Source: Pedobacter alluvionis (GTDB lineage Bacteria; Bacteroidota; Bacteroidia; Sphingobacteriales; Sphingobacteriaceae). From it: 64,000 nucleotides of DNA. A model generated the notes under the pieces. The model had not been told where the DNA came from. It worked only from the letters and a program-made list of their open reading frames with translations, and ran no database searches. The stretch is from contig NZ_RCCK01000011.1 of assembly GCF_003664035.1 (NCBI RefSeq), positions 620,001-684,000 of the forward strand, in the 5' to 3' direction. A program made the translations under genes and the position numbers. Below, one piece after another: positions 44,735 to 52,157 of the stretch (position 1 is the stretch's first letter; the number at the start of each line of letters is the position of its first letter).

Positions 44735-46036
44735 ATGAATCCAATATCCATTCTCTGGTTCCGCCGCGATTTACGTTTAGCAGATAATGCCGCTTTATAT
44801 CATGCCCTAAAAGGTGATTACCCAGTTTTGCCACTTTTCATTTTTGACAAGAATATATTGGATAAACTGCCCAAAGATGATGCCCGTGTCACTTTTATTT
44901 ATCAGACCATTGAGGATTTAAAAAAAGAACTTCAGCAGCAGGGGTCAGATTTACTGGTAAAATATGGTGAGCCTGAAAAGATATGGCCCGAAGTTTTAAA
45001 GGAATACAATGTTAAGGAGGTGTACACCAATCACGATTATGAGCCTTATGCCCGCGAACGTGATGATAACATGGCGGAGTTTTTAACCAGCGAAGAAATA
45101 GCCTTCAAAACATTTAAGGATCAGGTTATTTTTGAAAAAAACGAAATCTTAAAAGCCGACAAAACACCTTATACCGTTTTTACCCCCTTCTACAAACAAT
45201 GGCATGCTAAATTGAATGACTTTTATGTAAAAGCATACCCTACAAAAAAATACTTCAAAAATTTATTACAAACCAAACATCTGCCTCTACCAACTTTAAC
45301 CGAAATGGGATTTGAGAAGAGTAATTTGGATTTTCCTAAAATCAGTTATAAAAGTAAACTCGATAATTACGCCACAGAACGCGATTTCCCTGCGCTTGAT
45401 AGCACTACACGTATCGGCCTGCATTTGCGTTTTGGAACATTAAGCATTCGGAAAGCAGTTAAAGATGCATTGGAAGCAAAATCAAATGTCTGGCTTTCTG
45501 AATTGGCATGGCGGGAATTTTATATGACCATCCTTTGGCATTTCCCCTACTCCGCTTCAGATTCATTTAAAAAACAATACGATAAAATTAAATGGCGCAA
45601 CAACGAAACCGAATTTAAAGCCTGGTGCGAAGGCAATACTGGTTATCCTATTGTAGATGCCGGGATGAGGCAGCTTAACCAAACCGGCTGGATGCACAAC
45701 CGCGTACGGATGATTGTGGGCAGTTTTTTAACCAAACATTTACTGATCGATTGGCGCTGGGGAGAAACCTATTTTGCTGAAAAACTATTGGATTATGAAA
45801 TGGCGAGTAATGTTGGCGGCTGGCAATGGGCCGCAGGATCAGGAAATGATGCGGCACCTTATTTCAGGGTTTTTAATCCTGAACTCCAGACTAAAAAATT
45901 CGATCCCAAATTTGAATATATTAAAAAATGGGTACCAGAATTCGGCACCAAAAAGTATGCCCAACCAATAGTTGAGCATACTTTTGCAAGGGAAAGGGTT
46001 TTAAAAGTTTTTAAAGAGGCTTTATCTAATTCGTAA
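44735..46036 (+). CDS. phrB: Deoxyribodipyrimidine photolyase
   Basis: A 433-residue class I photolyase: N-terminal antenna domain from ISILWFRRDLRLADNAALYH, then the FAD domain with TRIGLHLRFGTLSIRKAV, SELAWREFYMTILWHFP and DYEMASNVGGWQWAAGSGND. The residues for FAD binding and the Trp electron chain appear present. It repairs cyclobutane pyrimidine dimers using light. The last 11 bases overlap the 3' end of the convergent FKBP gene. Confidence 0.92.
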   Translation: MNPISILWFRRDLRLADNAALYHALKGDYPVLPLFIFDKNILDKLPKDDARVTFIYQTIEDLKKELQQQGSDLLVKYGEPEKIWPEVLKEYNVKEVYTNHDYEPYARERDDNMAEFLTSEEIAFKTFKDQVIFEKNEILKADKTPYTVFTPFYKQWHAKLNDFYVKAYPTKKYFKNLLQTKHLPLPTLTEMGFEKSNLDFPKISYKSKLDNYATERDFPALDSTTRIGLHLRFGTLSIRKAVKDALEAKSNVWLSELAWREFYMTILWHFPYSASDSFKKQYDKIKWRNNETEFKAWCEGNTGYPIVDAGMRQLNQTGWMHNRVRMIVGSFLTKHLLIDWRWGETYFAEKLLDYEMASNVGGWQWAAGSGNDAAPYFRVFNPELQTKKFDPKFEYIKKWVPEFGTKKYAQPIVEHTFARERVLKVFKEALSNS

Positions 46037-46940
46037 CACTTACGATTTCTATGTCAAAATCTAATATTGCATTACTTGGAATCCCAGTACGCCCACCTGT
46101 ACCATAAGCCAAATCAGATGGAATGATCATTCTAAATTTTGCACCAGCAGTATATTTCCTAACAATATTTTTCCATCCTTGAACTCCAATGCCCGCAAAA
46201 GTTGTCGAAAAAGTACCATCGGTAGATGAATCAAAAACGGTACCATCTAAAAATCTTCCAGTATATTTATAAACTACAGTGCTTTCGTCGCTAATTGCAT
46301 CAGTACCCGTACCAACAGTATTAGTAATATAATAAACACGAGAGGCATCTTTAGTTGATGTTAAATTTTTAGCAGCTAAAAAGCTTTGGATCTTTGCATC
46401 ATCAAATAACCACTGCTTATGGTATGGATAAGTTTTAATTATAAAATCAAGATTTTCATTTGAAGGAATTGGTCCTACACCATTTCTACCAAAGGCTAAA
46501 TATGATGGCAACAAAATCCTGGCTGTACCTCCTGGTTTTAATTTAAGCACAGCTGTTCTTAATGCGGGTATATTATAGGTAATGGTTGTTGATAAAGCTC
46601 CTTGGAAAAAACTATTTAAATATCCAACATATGTACCCAAGTTACCGTTTGCCGGAGACTGAAGATAAGTTGTTCCGCTCGTCATAGATTTAACTGTTAC
46701 ATCATACAATACCGAATCTGTATTTAAGAAAAACGAACCATCAGTAGGGTTTGTAACCTGATAATAAAATCCTGTTTTAGCAGAATCAGGCTGCATTTGA
46801 GTCAAATTGTTTTTCGATATATATGACTTTATAGCCTCATCATCAACAGTTTGAGCAGTATCATATTCTTTTTCGCAAGAGCTGAAAACTACAGTAGCCA
46901 GTAAAAGTGTAAATAGGCCTAGTTTAGTAAATTTGTTCAT
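46026..46940 (-). CDS. Lipoprotein with two FKBP-type PPIase domains
   Basis: A 304-residue lipoprotein: signal MNKFTKLGLFTLLLATVVFSSC (cysteine 22), then a first, poorly conserved FKBP-like domain (about 60-165) and a second, better FKBP domain (about 200-304; VVYKYTGRFLDGTVFDSSTD, FRMIIPSDLAYGTGGRTGIP). Probably a periplasmic or outer-membrane folding helper. It is the last of three FKBP lipoprotein genes in a row; only three bases separate it from the next one upstream. Confidence 0.85.
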   Translation of the reverse strand: MNKFTKLGLFTLLLATVVFSSCEKEYDTAQTVDDEAIKSYISKNNLTQMQPDSAKTGFYYQVTNPTDGSFFLNTDSVLYDVTVKSMTSGTTYLQSPANGNLGTYVGYLNSFFQGALSTTITYNIPALRTAVLKLKPGGTARILLPSYLAFGRNGVGPIPSNENLDFIIKTYPYHKQWLFDDAKIQSFLAAKNLTSTKDASRVYYITNTVGTGTDAISDESTVVYKYTGRFLDGTVFDSSTDGTFSTTFAGIGVQGWKNIVRKYTAGAKFRMIIPSDLAYGTGGRTGIPSNAILDFDIEIVSVTN

Positions 46941-46943
46941 TTA

Positions 46944-47435
46944 TTATTGTACGTCTGTAAGTGTTATTGTAAAATCAAGTATTGAATTTGCTGGAACCAA
47001 AGATGAGGGTGATTGTGTTCCATAAGCGTAATAAGACGGTATGATCAATCTGATTTTACCCCCTTTTTGTATTTTTTGAATCCCAAACTGCCATCCTAAA
47101 ATAACATTTCCAAGTTTAAAAGAGATTGGAGTTCCTTTGGAGCTATCGAAAATAGTACCGTTTAATAATCTACCTTCATAATCTGCAGTAATGACCGTTG
47201 AATTTAGATAACTTACGTTACCTGTCCCAGGAGTTATAATCTGATAAAAAATACCACTTGCATCTTTTGTTGCCGGGATATTATTAGTCTTTACAAAAGC
47301 ACTTATTGCAGCGGTATCCGTTTTAAATTGAGGCGTAGGATCGTAAGAATCATCAATAGACACATTTTTCTTACAAGCTGCAAAGCATCCTGCCAGGCAT
47401 AGCAATAAAATAATATGTTTAAACTTAACCATCAT
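46944..47435 (-). CDS. FKBP-type PPIase lipoprotein
   Basis: A single-domain FKBP lipoprotein of about 163 residues. Starts are possible at ATG codons at 47435 and 47432; a TTG at 47441 is less likely. The signal ends at LAGCFAAC. FKBP text: ADYEGRLLNGTIFDSSKGTP, GWQFGIQKIQKGGKIRLIIPSYYAYG, VPANSILDFTI. The aromatic residues that line the FK506/proline pocket are mostly kept. It is expected to assist folding outside the cytoplasm. Same strand and family as its two neighbours. Confidence 0.85.
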   Translation of the reverse strand: MMVKFKHIILLLCLAGCFAACKKNVSIDDSYDPTPQFKTDTAAISAFVKTNNIPATKDASGIFYQIITPGTGNVSYLNSTVITADYEGRLLNGTIFDSSKGTPISFKLGNVILGWQFGIQKIQKGGKIRLIIPSYYAYGTQSPSSLVPANSILDFTITLTDVQ

Positions 47436-47570
47436 CCGCAAAAATAAGCTTTTAATACGGATGCTACAATTTTTAACCTATTTTAACAATTTTAAAAAGT
47501 ATAAAGACCAAAGAAGTATTTTCAAAAAATTGATAATCCAAATTTTCTTTGAATTCTTTGGTCTTTAATC

Positions 47571-48017
47571 TTATTGTGTATTAGACAGCTGTATGGTAAA
47601 ATCTAATACCGAATTACCTGGAATAGAACCTACGGCTCCGCTTCCATACCCTAAACCTGGTGGAACAATTAACCTGATTTCACCACCTTTTTGGATTTTA
47701 GGAATGCCTATTCTCCAGCCTTGTATTAATTCTGCCAGATTAAAGGTCTGTTCTTTGCCGCCGCCATTATCAAATACACTTCCATCTAATAACCTGCCTT
47801 CGTATTTAATGGTGATTTTAGTATTGCTGGGATAAGTAAAAGAACCCGAACCAGGTTTAATGATCTGATAATATAAGCCAGAGTTATCTCTAACGGCATT
47901 GATATTATTTTGTTTGATGAAATCAGTAATCTGTTTTTCAGGATCCTCATCTTTTTTACAAGATGAAACTATAGCTACACATAAAAAGAGTATGGTGAGG
48001 AATCTAAATTTAATCAT
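47571..48017 (-). CDS. FKBP-type PPIase lipoprotein, first of three
   Basis: A 148-residue lipoprotein starting MIKFRFLTILFLCVAIVSSC (ATG at 48017 preferred over the TTG two codons earlier). FKBP text KYEGRLLDGSVFDNGGGKEQ, GWRIGIPKIQKGGEIRLIVP and GYGSGAVGSIPGNSVLDFTI. It is close in sequence to the next gene, so the three genes look like a local duplication, one copy having gained a second domain. Confidence 0.85.
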   Translation of the reverse strand: MIKFRFLTILFLCVAIVSSCKKDEDPEKQITDFIKQNNINAVRDNSGLYYQIIKPGSGSFTYPSNTKITIKYEGRLLDGSVFDNGGGKEQTFNLAELIQGWRIGIPKIQKGGEIRLIVPPGLGYGSGAVGSIPGNSVLDFTIQLSNTQ

Positions 48018-48072
48018 GCGCAAAAATAGGATTTAATATCATAAAGCTAAAGGCTTATTATTTTTTCAACTT

Positions 48073-48138
48073 CTGTCATGCTGAGGCACGAAGCATCTGT
48101 TTAATCGCTTGCAGATGCTTCGTACCTCAGCATGACAG
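48073..48138. repeat. Long hairpin repeat
   Basis: 27-base arms starting CTGTCATGCTGAGGCACG and ending its complement CCTCAGCATGACAG, with one mismatch and a 12-base loop. It lies between the FKBP genes and the acyl-CoA dehydrogenase gene, both read on the minus strand, and may act as a terminator for the latter, but it has no T-run. Confidence 0.7.
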
Positions 48139-48304
48139 CATATTATGGATTCTGCAAGAAAAAGGATAACGTTTCAGTCAGAGCTAATTGTCAGCATTCG
48201 TGGTACTATTAACCCGAATCTCCAAAGCCAAGCACAAAAAAAGGTTTAGCGCTTGAGTAATGCACCCAAACCCTAAACCTTAAGCCCTACACCCTAAACC
48301 TACC

Positions 48305-50098
48305 TTAAAAAATATATTTATTTGCTTCAATAAGCTGTTGTGCAACTCTTTGACGGGCATCTTTAACATTAAACGGCTCTACTTTTGTAAACCGGCGCAA
48401 GCCAACCAACATCATCCGTTGCTCATCACCTTCGGCAAAAGCCCAAAGTGCTTCTTTACCTGCTTTGGCAATACCGTCAACCGCTTCTACTAAATAAATT
48501 CTTAATAGATCCAATTGGCCTGCAACTGCTTCCTCTCCACGGGTACTTGCTAATTTTTCTGTTCTCAATAGTGCAGATTCTAGCACATAAACATAACTGG
48601 CCATATCGGCAATGTTCATTAAAATTTCCTGCTCTTTGCTTAAGGTCATCATCAATTTTTGAACCGCAGCACCAGCCACCATTAAAGTTGCTTTTTTCAA
48701 ATTCGAGAGTACTTTTTTCTCTGCAGCAAATAAGGTGGTATCTTCTTCACCAAAATCAGGGATGCTCATCAATTCGGCTGCTACGGCAGTGGCTGGCGTC
48801 ATTAAATCCAATTCGCCTTTCATCGCGCGTTTCAGCATCATGTCAACGGTCAACAAACGGTTAATTTCGTTTGTACCTTCGAAAATCCGGTTAATACGGG
48901 CATCGCGATAAGCCCTATCCATTGGCGCGTCGGCACTAAATCCCATTCCACCGTAAATCTGTACACCTTCGTCTACTGTGTAGTCTAATGCTTCAGAGCC
49001 CCATACTTTTAAAATGGCACACTCTACCGCAAATTGCTCTACAGATTTCAGCCTTGCTTTGCCAGATTCCATTCCACCTGCAACCAATTGATCGTAAGTA
49101 TCATCAATATTCTGTCCGGCACGATAGTTTGCTGAATCAACAGCATAAAGTTTAGCCGCAATTTCTGCAATTTTGAAACGAATGGCCCCATATTTAGAAA
49201 TTGGGCGGCCAAACTGGATCCTTTCATTCGAATAATTAATCGCTGTATTTAAAGTTGCTTTTGAAGCACCGATAGCAGCCGCAGATAATTTGATACGGCC
49301 AATGTTTAAAATATTTACCGCGATTTTAAATCCATTTTCCCTGTCACTCAACATATTCTCAACAGGTACAGGGCAATCATTAAAGAAAACCTGACGGGTT
49401 GAAGATCCTTTGATCCCCATTTTGTGCTCTTCCGGATTCATGGTGATGCCACCGAAATCTTTCTCCACAATAAATGCAGTTAAGTTTTTATCGTCATCAA
49501 TTTTCGCGAAAACGATAAAAATATCGGCAAAACCACCATTGGTAATCCACATTTTCTGTCCCGTGATGATATAATGTTTACCATCATCGCTCAGTTTGGC
49601 CTTTGTTTTACCAGAGTTTGCATCCGAACCCGAGTTTGGCTCAGTTAAGCAGTAAGCTGCCTTCCATTCGCCCGAACCCAGCTTAGGGATATATTTTGCT
49701 TTCTGTTCTTCGTTACCATAATATAGAATCGGCAAAGTGCCTATGCCTGTATGTGCGGAAAGTGCTACAGCAAAAGAGTGTCCGGCCCCTACCACATCTG
49801 CAACCAGCATAGAAGTATTGAAGTTTTTACCAAAACCGCCGTACTCTTCCGGTACTGAAACGCCAAGAATACCCAATTCGCCAGCTTTGGTTAAAAGTGT
49901 TGGCATCAATTCAGGATCTTCCTGTTTATCAATTTTATCTAAATTGGGATAAACCTCAGCCGCCAGAAAATCGCGACAGGTTTGTGCAATCATCTGCTGC
50001 TCTTCATCAAATTCTTCAGGAATAAATACTTCCTGATAAGTGGTATCCTTAATTAAGAATTCACCGCCTTTAATTGTCTTTTTTTCAGTTGTTTCCAT
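48305..50098 (-). CDS. Acyl-CoA dehydrogenase (long-chain type)
   Basis: A 597-residue enzyme with the acyl-CoA dehydrogenase fold: TEPNSGSDANSGKTKAKL for FAD/substrate binding, QKMWITNGG, IQFGRPISKYGAIRFKI, GVQIYGGMGFSADAP and FEGTNEINR, which carries the catalytic glutamate. A C-terminal extension of about 170 residues as in very-long-chain and FadE-type enzymes is present. It introduces the first double bond in beta-oxidation. Last gene of the cluster MarR - fadN-like - thiolase - dehydrogenase, the same order as the Bacillus fadNAE operon. Confidence 0.92.
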   Translation of the reverse strand: METTEKKTIKGGEFLIKDTTYQEVFIPEEFDEEQQMIAQTCRDFLAAEVYPNLDKIDKQEDPELMPTLLTKAGELGILGVSVPEEYGGFGKNFNTSMLVADVVGAGHSFAVALSAHTGIGTLPILYYGNEEQKAKYIPKLGSGEWKAAYCLTEPNSGSDANSGKTKAKLSDDGKHYIITGQKMWITNGGFADIFIVFAKIDDDKNLTAFIVEKDFGGITMNPEEHKMGIKGSSTRQVFFNDCPVPVENMLSDRENGFKIAVNILNIGRIKLSAAAIGASKATLNTAINYSNERIQFGRPISKYGAIRFKIAEIAAKLYAVDSANYRAGQNIDDTYDQLVAGGMESGKARLKSVEQFAVECAILKVWGSEALDYTVDEGVQIYGGMGFSADAPMDRAYRDARINRIFEGTNEINRLLTVDMMLKRAMKGELDLMTPATAVAAELMSIPDFGEEDTTLFAAEKKVLSNLKKATLMVAGAAVQKLMMTLSKEQEILMNIADMASYVYVLESALLRTEKLASTRGEEAVAGQLDLLRIYLVEAVDGIAKAGKEALWAFAEGDEQRMMLVGLRRFTKVEPFNVKDARQRVAQQLIEANKYIF

Positions 50099-50103
50099 TT
50101 TAA

Positions 50104-50336
50104 TAGTATCTAGTAGCGAGTATCAAGTATCAAGACTGGGCTCAAAAACCGGATGTCGCTGGGTTTAAGTATTCAGTAGCGAGTATCAGCTATCAAGACA
50201 GGGCTCGAAAAACTGGGTGTCGCTAGGTTTAAGTATCTATTAGCGAGTATCAGGTATCGAGACAGGGATCGAAACTGGATGTCGCTGGGTTTAAGTATTC
50301 AGTAGCGAGTATCAGGTATCAAGCTCGAAACTGGAA
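50104..50336. repeat. Tandem ~63-bp repeat, four units
   Basis: Units with GCGAGTATCA at 50116, 50179, 50243 and 50305 (spacing 62-64). Each reads GCGAGTATCAAGTATCAAGA-like text, then a GGTGTCGCTGGGTTTAAGTA-like end. It is followed by two inverted motifs (CTTGATACTCGATACTC) leading up to the stop of the four-helix-bundle gene. Confidence 0.8.
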
Positions 50337-50371
50337 TCTTGATACTCGATACTCAAATCTTGATACTTTCT

Positions 50372-50725
50372 TCATATTTTAATACTCCTATCCATAGCAT
50401 AAACCATTTTTTGAATCTCAGTAGTTTTCTCAATCAAATCGGCTGACAATTCATCATCTAGTAATTCAAGTCGATTTGAAATAATCAATTGTGTCTCTAA
50501 TTCAAAAACTGAACCCTGGCTCATGTTCAAAAAATATTTGAATTGAGCACCACTTCCTCTGCCAGAACCCTCAGCTATATTCGAAGGAATTGATACCGAA
50601 CATCTTTTCATTTGCGAAATCAATCCAAATCTTTCTTCATTCGGCAAGAGCGACGTCGCTTTATAAACTTCAACAGCTAAGTCGATTGATTTTTTCCAAA
50701 CTTTTAATTCTTTAAAATTGTGCAT
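50372..50725 (-). CDS. Four-helix-bundle protein (S23/IVS family)
   Basis: A 117-residue helical protein starting MHNFKELKVWKKSIDLAVEV; the frame is open 20 codons further upstream, but the family starts here. ATSLLPNEERFGLISQMKRC, SIPSNIAEGSGRGS and SQGSVFELETQLIIS are the hallmarks of the four-helix-bundle family first seen in 23S rRNA intervening sequences. Biochemical role unknown; diversity-generating retroelement Avd proteins are relatives, but no reverse transcriptase is near. It sits between thiolase and acyl-CoA dehydrogenase genes, surrounded by GTATCAAGTATC repeats in opposite orientations. Confidence 0.82.
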   Translation of the reverse strand: MHNFKELKVWKKSIDLAVEVYKATSLLPNEERFGLISQMKRCSVSIPSNIAEGSGRGSGAQFKYFLNMSQGSVFELETQLIISNRLELLDDELSADLIEKTTEIQKMVYAMDRSIKI

Positions 50726-50830
50726 ATTTATTAGTATTAGTGACTGAGTAATATGTTGGGATGATTTATTAACTGGTTTATTCACCTTGCTATTAAATCT
50801 TGATACTACATACTCATATCTCGATACTAT

Positions 50831-52006
50831 CTAAAAAAGTTCAAATATCCCCGCCGCACCCTGTCCGGTTCCTACGCACATGGTTACCATTCCGTATTTT
50901 TTATTTTGTCTTTTTAGTTCATTCATAATCTGCACGGTCAGTTTTGCACCGGTACAGCCCAGCGGATGCCCCAATGCAATTGCACCACCGTTTACATTAA
51001 TTACATCAGGATTTAAATCCAATGTTCTGATTACAGCTAATGATTGTGAGGCAAAAGCTTCATTCAGTTCGATTAAATCGATATCTTCTTTTTTCAGACC
51101 TGCTTGTTTTAATGCCTTTGGAATCGCCTCAATTGGGCCAATACCCATGATGCGTGGCGGAACACCTGCGACACCATAACTTACCAACCTGGCAATAGGC
51201 TCAGCATTCAATTCCTTCATTTTCTTTTCAGAAACCACCAGCACAAAGGCTGCTCCATCAGATGTTTGCGATGAATTACCCGCGGTTACACTTCCAACTG
51301 CATCGAATACAGGTTTCAGTTTCGCCAGCTTTTCTAAAGTAGTATCAGCACGCGGACCTTCATCGGTATCAACCACGTAAGAACGGGTTTTCTTTTTCAG
51401 GTTGGCATCCAGGTAATTTTCGTTCACCGTAATTGGCAAAACGCCATCTTTTAAATGACCGTTTTTAATGGCATGAATAGCTTTCTCATGAGATTTTAAC
51501 GAAAATGCATCCTGATCTTCACGACTCACATTATATTCTTTAGCAACAGCCTCAGCGGTTAAGCCCATGCCCCAATACCAGTCTGGATTGTTTTTTGCAA
51601 CCTCTGCATTAGGCACCAGTTTCCAGCCACCGAAAGGCATTCCGCTCATTACCTCAACGCCACCTGCAATGATACAATCGGCCATGCCAGCCTTAATTTT
51701 AGCAACTGCAGTGGCAATGGTATCTAAACCCGATGCACAATAGCGGTTCACCGTAACACCAGGAACTTTATCGGTATCTAAACCCATCAACGAGATCATA
51801 CGGCCAATATTTAAGCCTTGCTCTGCCTCTGGTGTAGCGTTACCTACTATTACATCATCAATCTGTTCGTTATCTAAATTCGGAACTGATGCCACTAAAG
51901 CCCTGATTACCTCTGCGGCTAAATCATCAGCTCTTGTAAAACGGAATACGCCACGGGGTGCTTTGCCCACTGCTGTACGATATCCGGCTATAATATATGC
52001 TTCCAT
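50831..52006 (-). CDS. fadA: Acetyl-CoA C-acyltransferase (thiolase)
   Basis: A 391-residue thiolase: nucleophilic cysteine in VNRYCASGLDTIATAV (about 90), LNEAFASQSLAVIR, the GHPLGCTGAK histidine loop and the second active cysteine in CVGTGQGAAGIFE near the end. It cleaves 3-ketoacyl-CoA in beta-oxidation. It follows the fadN-like gene in the same direction; the gap of 150 bases also holds GTATCAAG-type repeats. Confidence 0.93.
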   Translation of the reverse strand: MEAYIIAGYRTAVGKAPRGVFRFTRADDLAAEVIRALVASVPNLDNEQIDDVIVGNATPEAEQGLNIGRMISLMGLDTDKVPGVTVNRYCASGLDTIATAVAKIKAGMADCIIAGGVEVMSGMPFGGWKLVPNAEVAKNNPDWYWGMGLTAEAVAKEYNVSREDQDAFSLKSHEKAIHAIKNGHLKDGVLPITVNENYLDANLKKKTRSYVVDTDEGPRADTTLEKLAKLKPVFDAVGSVTAGNSSQTSDGAAFVLVVSEKKMKELNAEPIARLVSYGVAGVPPRIMGIGPIEAIPKALKQAGLKKEDIDLIELNEAFASQSLAVIRTLDLNPDVINVNGGAIALGHPLGCTGAKLTVQIMNELKRQNKKYGMVTMCVGTGQGAAGIFELF

Positions 52007-52157
52007 TGTTTAGTATCTAGTAGTTAGAATCAAGTATCGAGACTTAATTCTAGCATTATTATTTTATTTGTTATTTACTATGAGTAATTTTTTTCGACAA
52101 TCGTATCTTGATACTTGATACTCTTATCTTGATACTGATATCTCAACATTTACCTCA

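Noticed and set aside
50104..50336. Possible CRISPR array
   Set aside because: The 63-bp units repeat over their full length; there is no spacer variation and no cas gene.
50372..50725. Diversity-generating retroelement accessory protein (Avd)
   Set aside because: The fold family is related, but no reverse transcriptase or template/variable repeat pair is present in the window.
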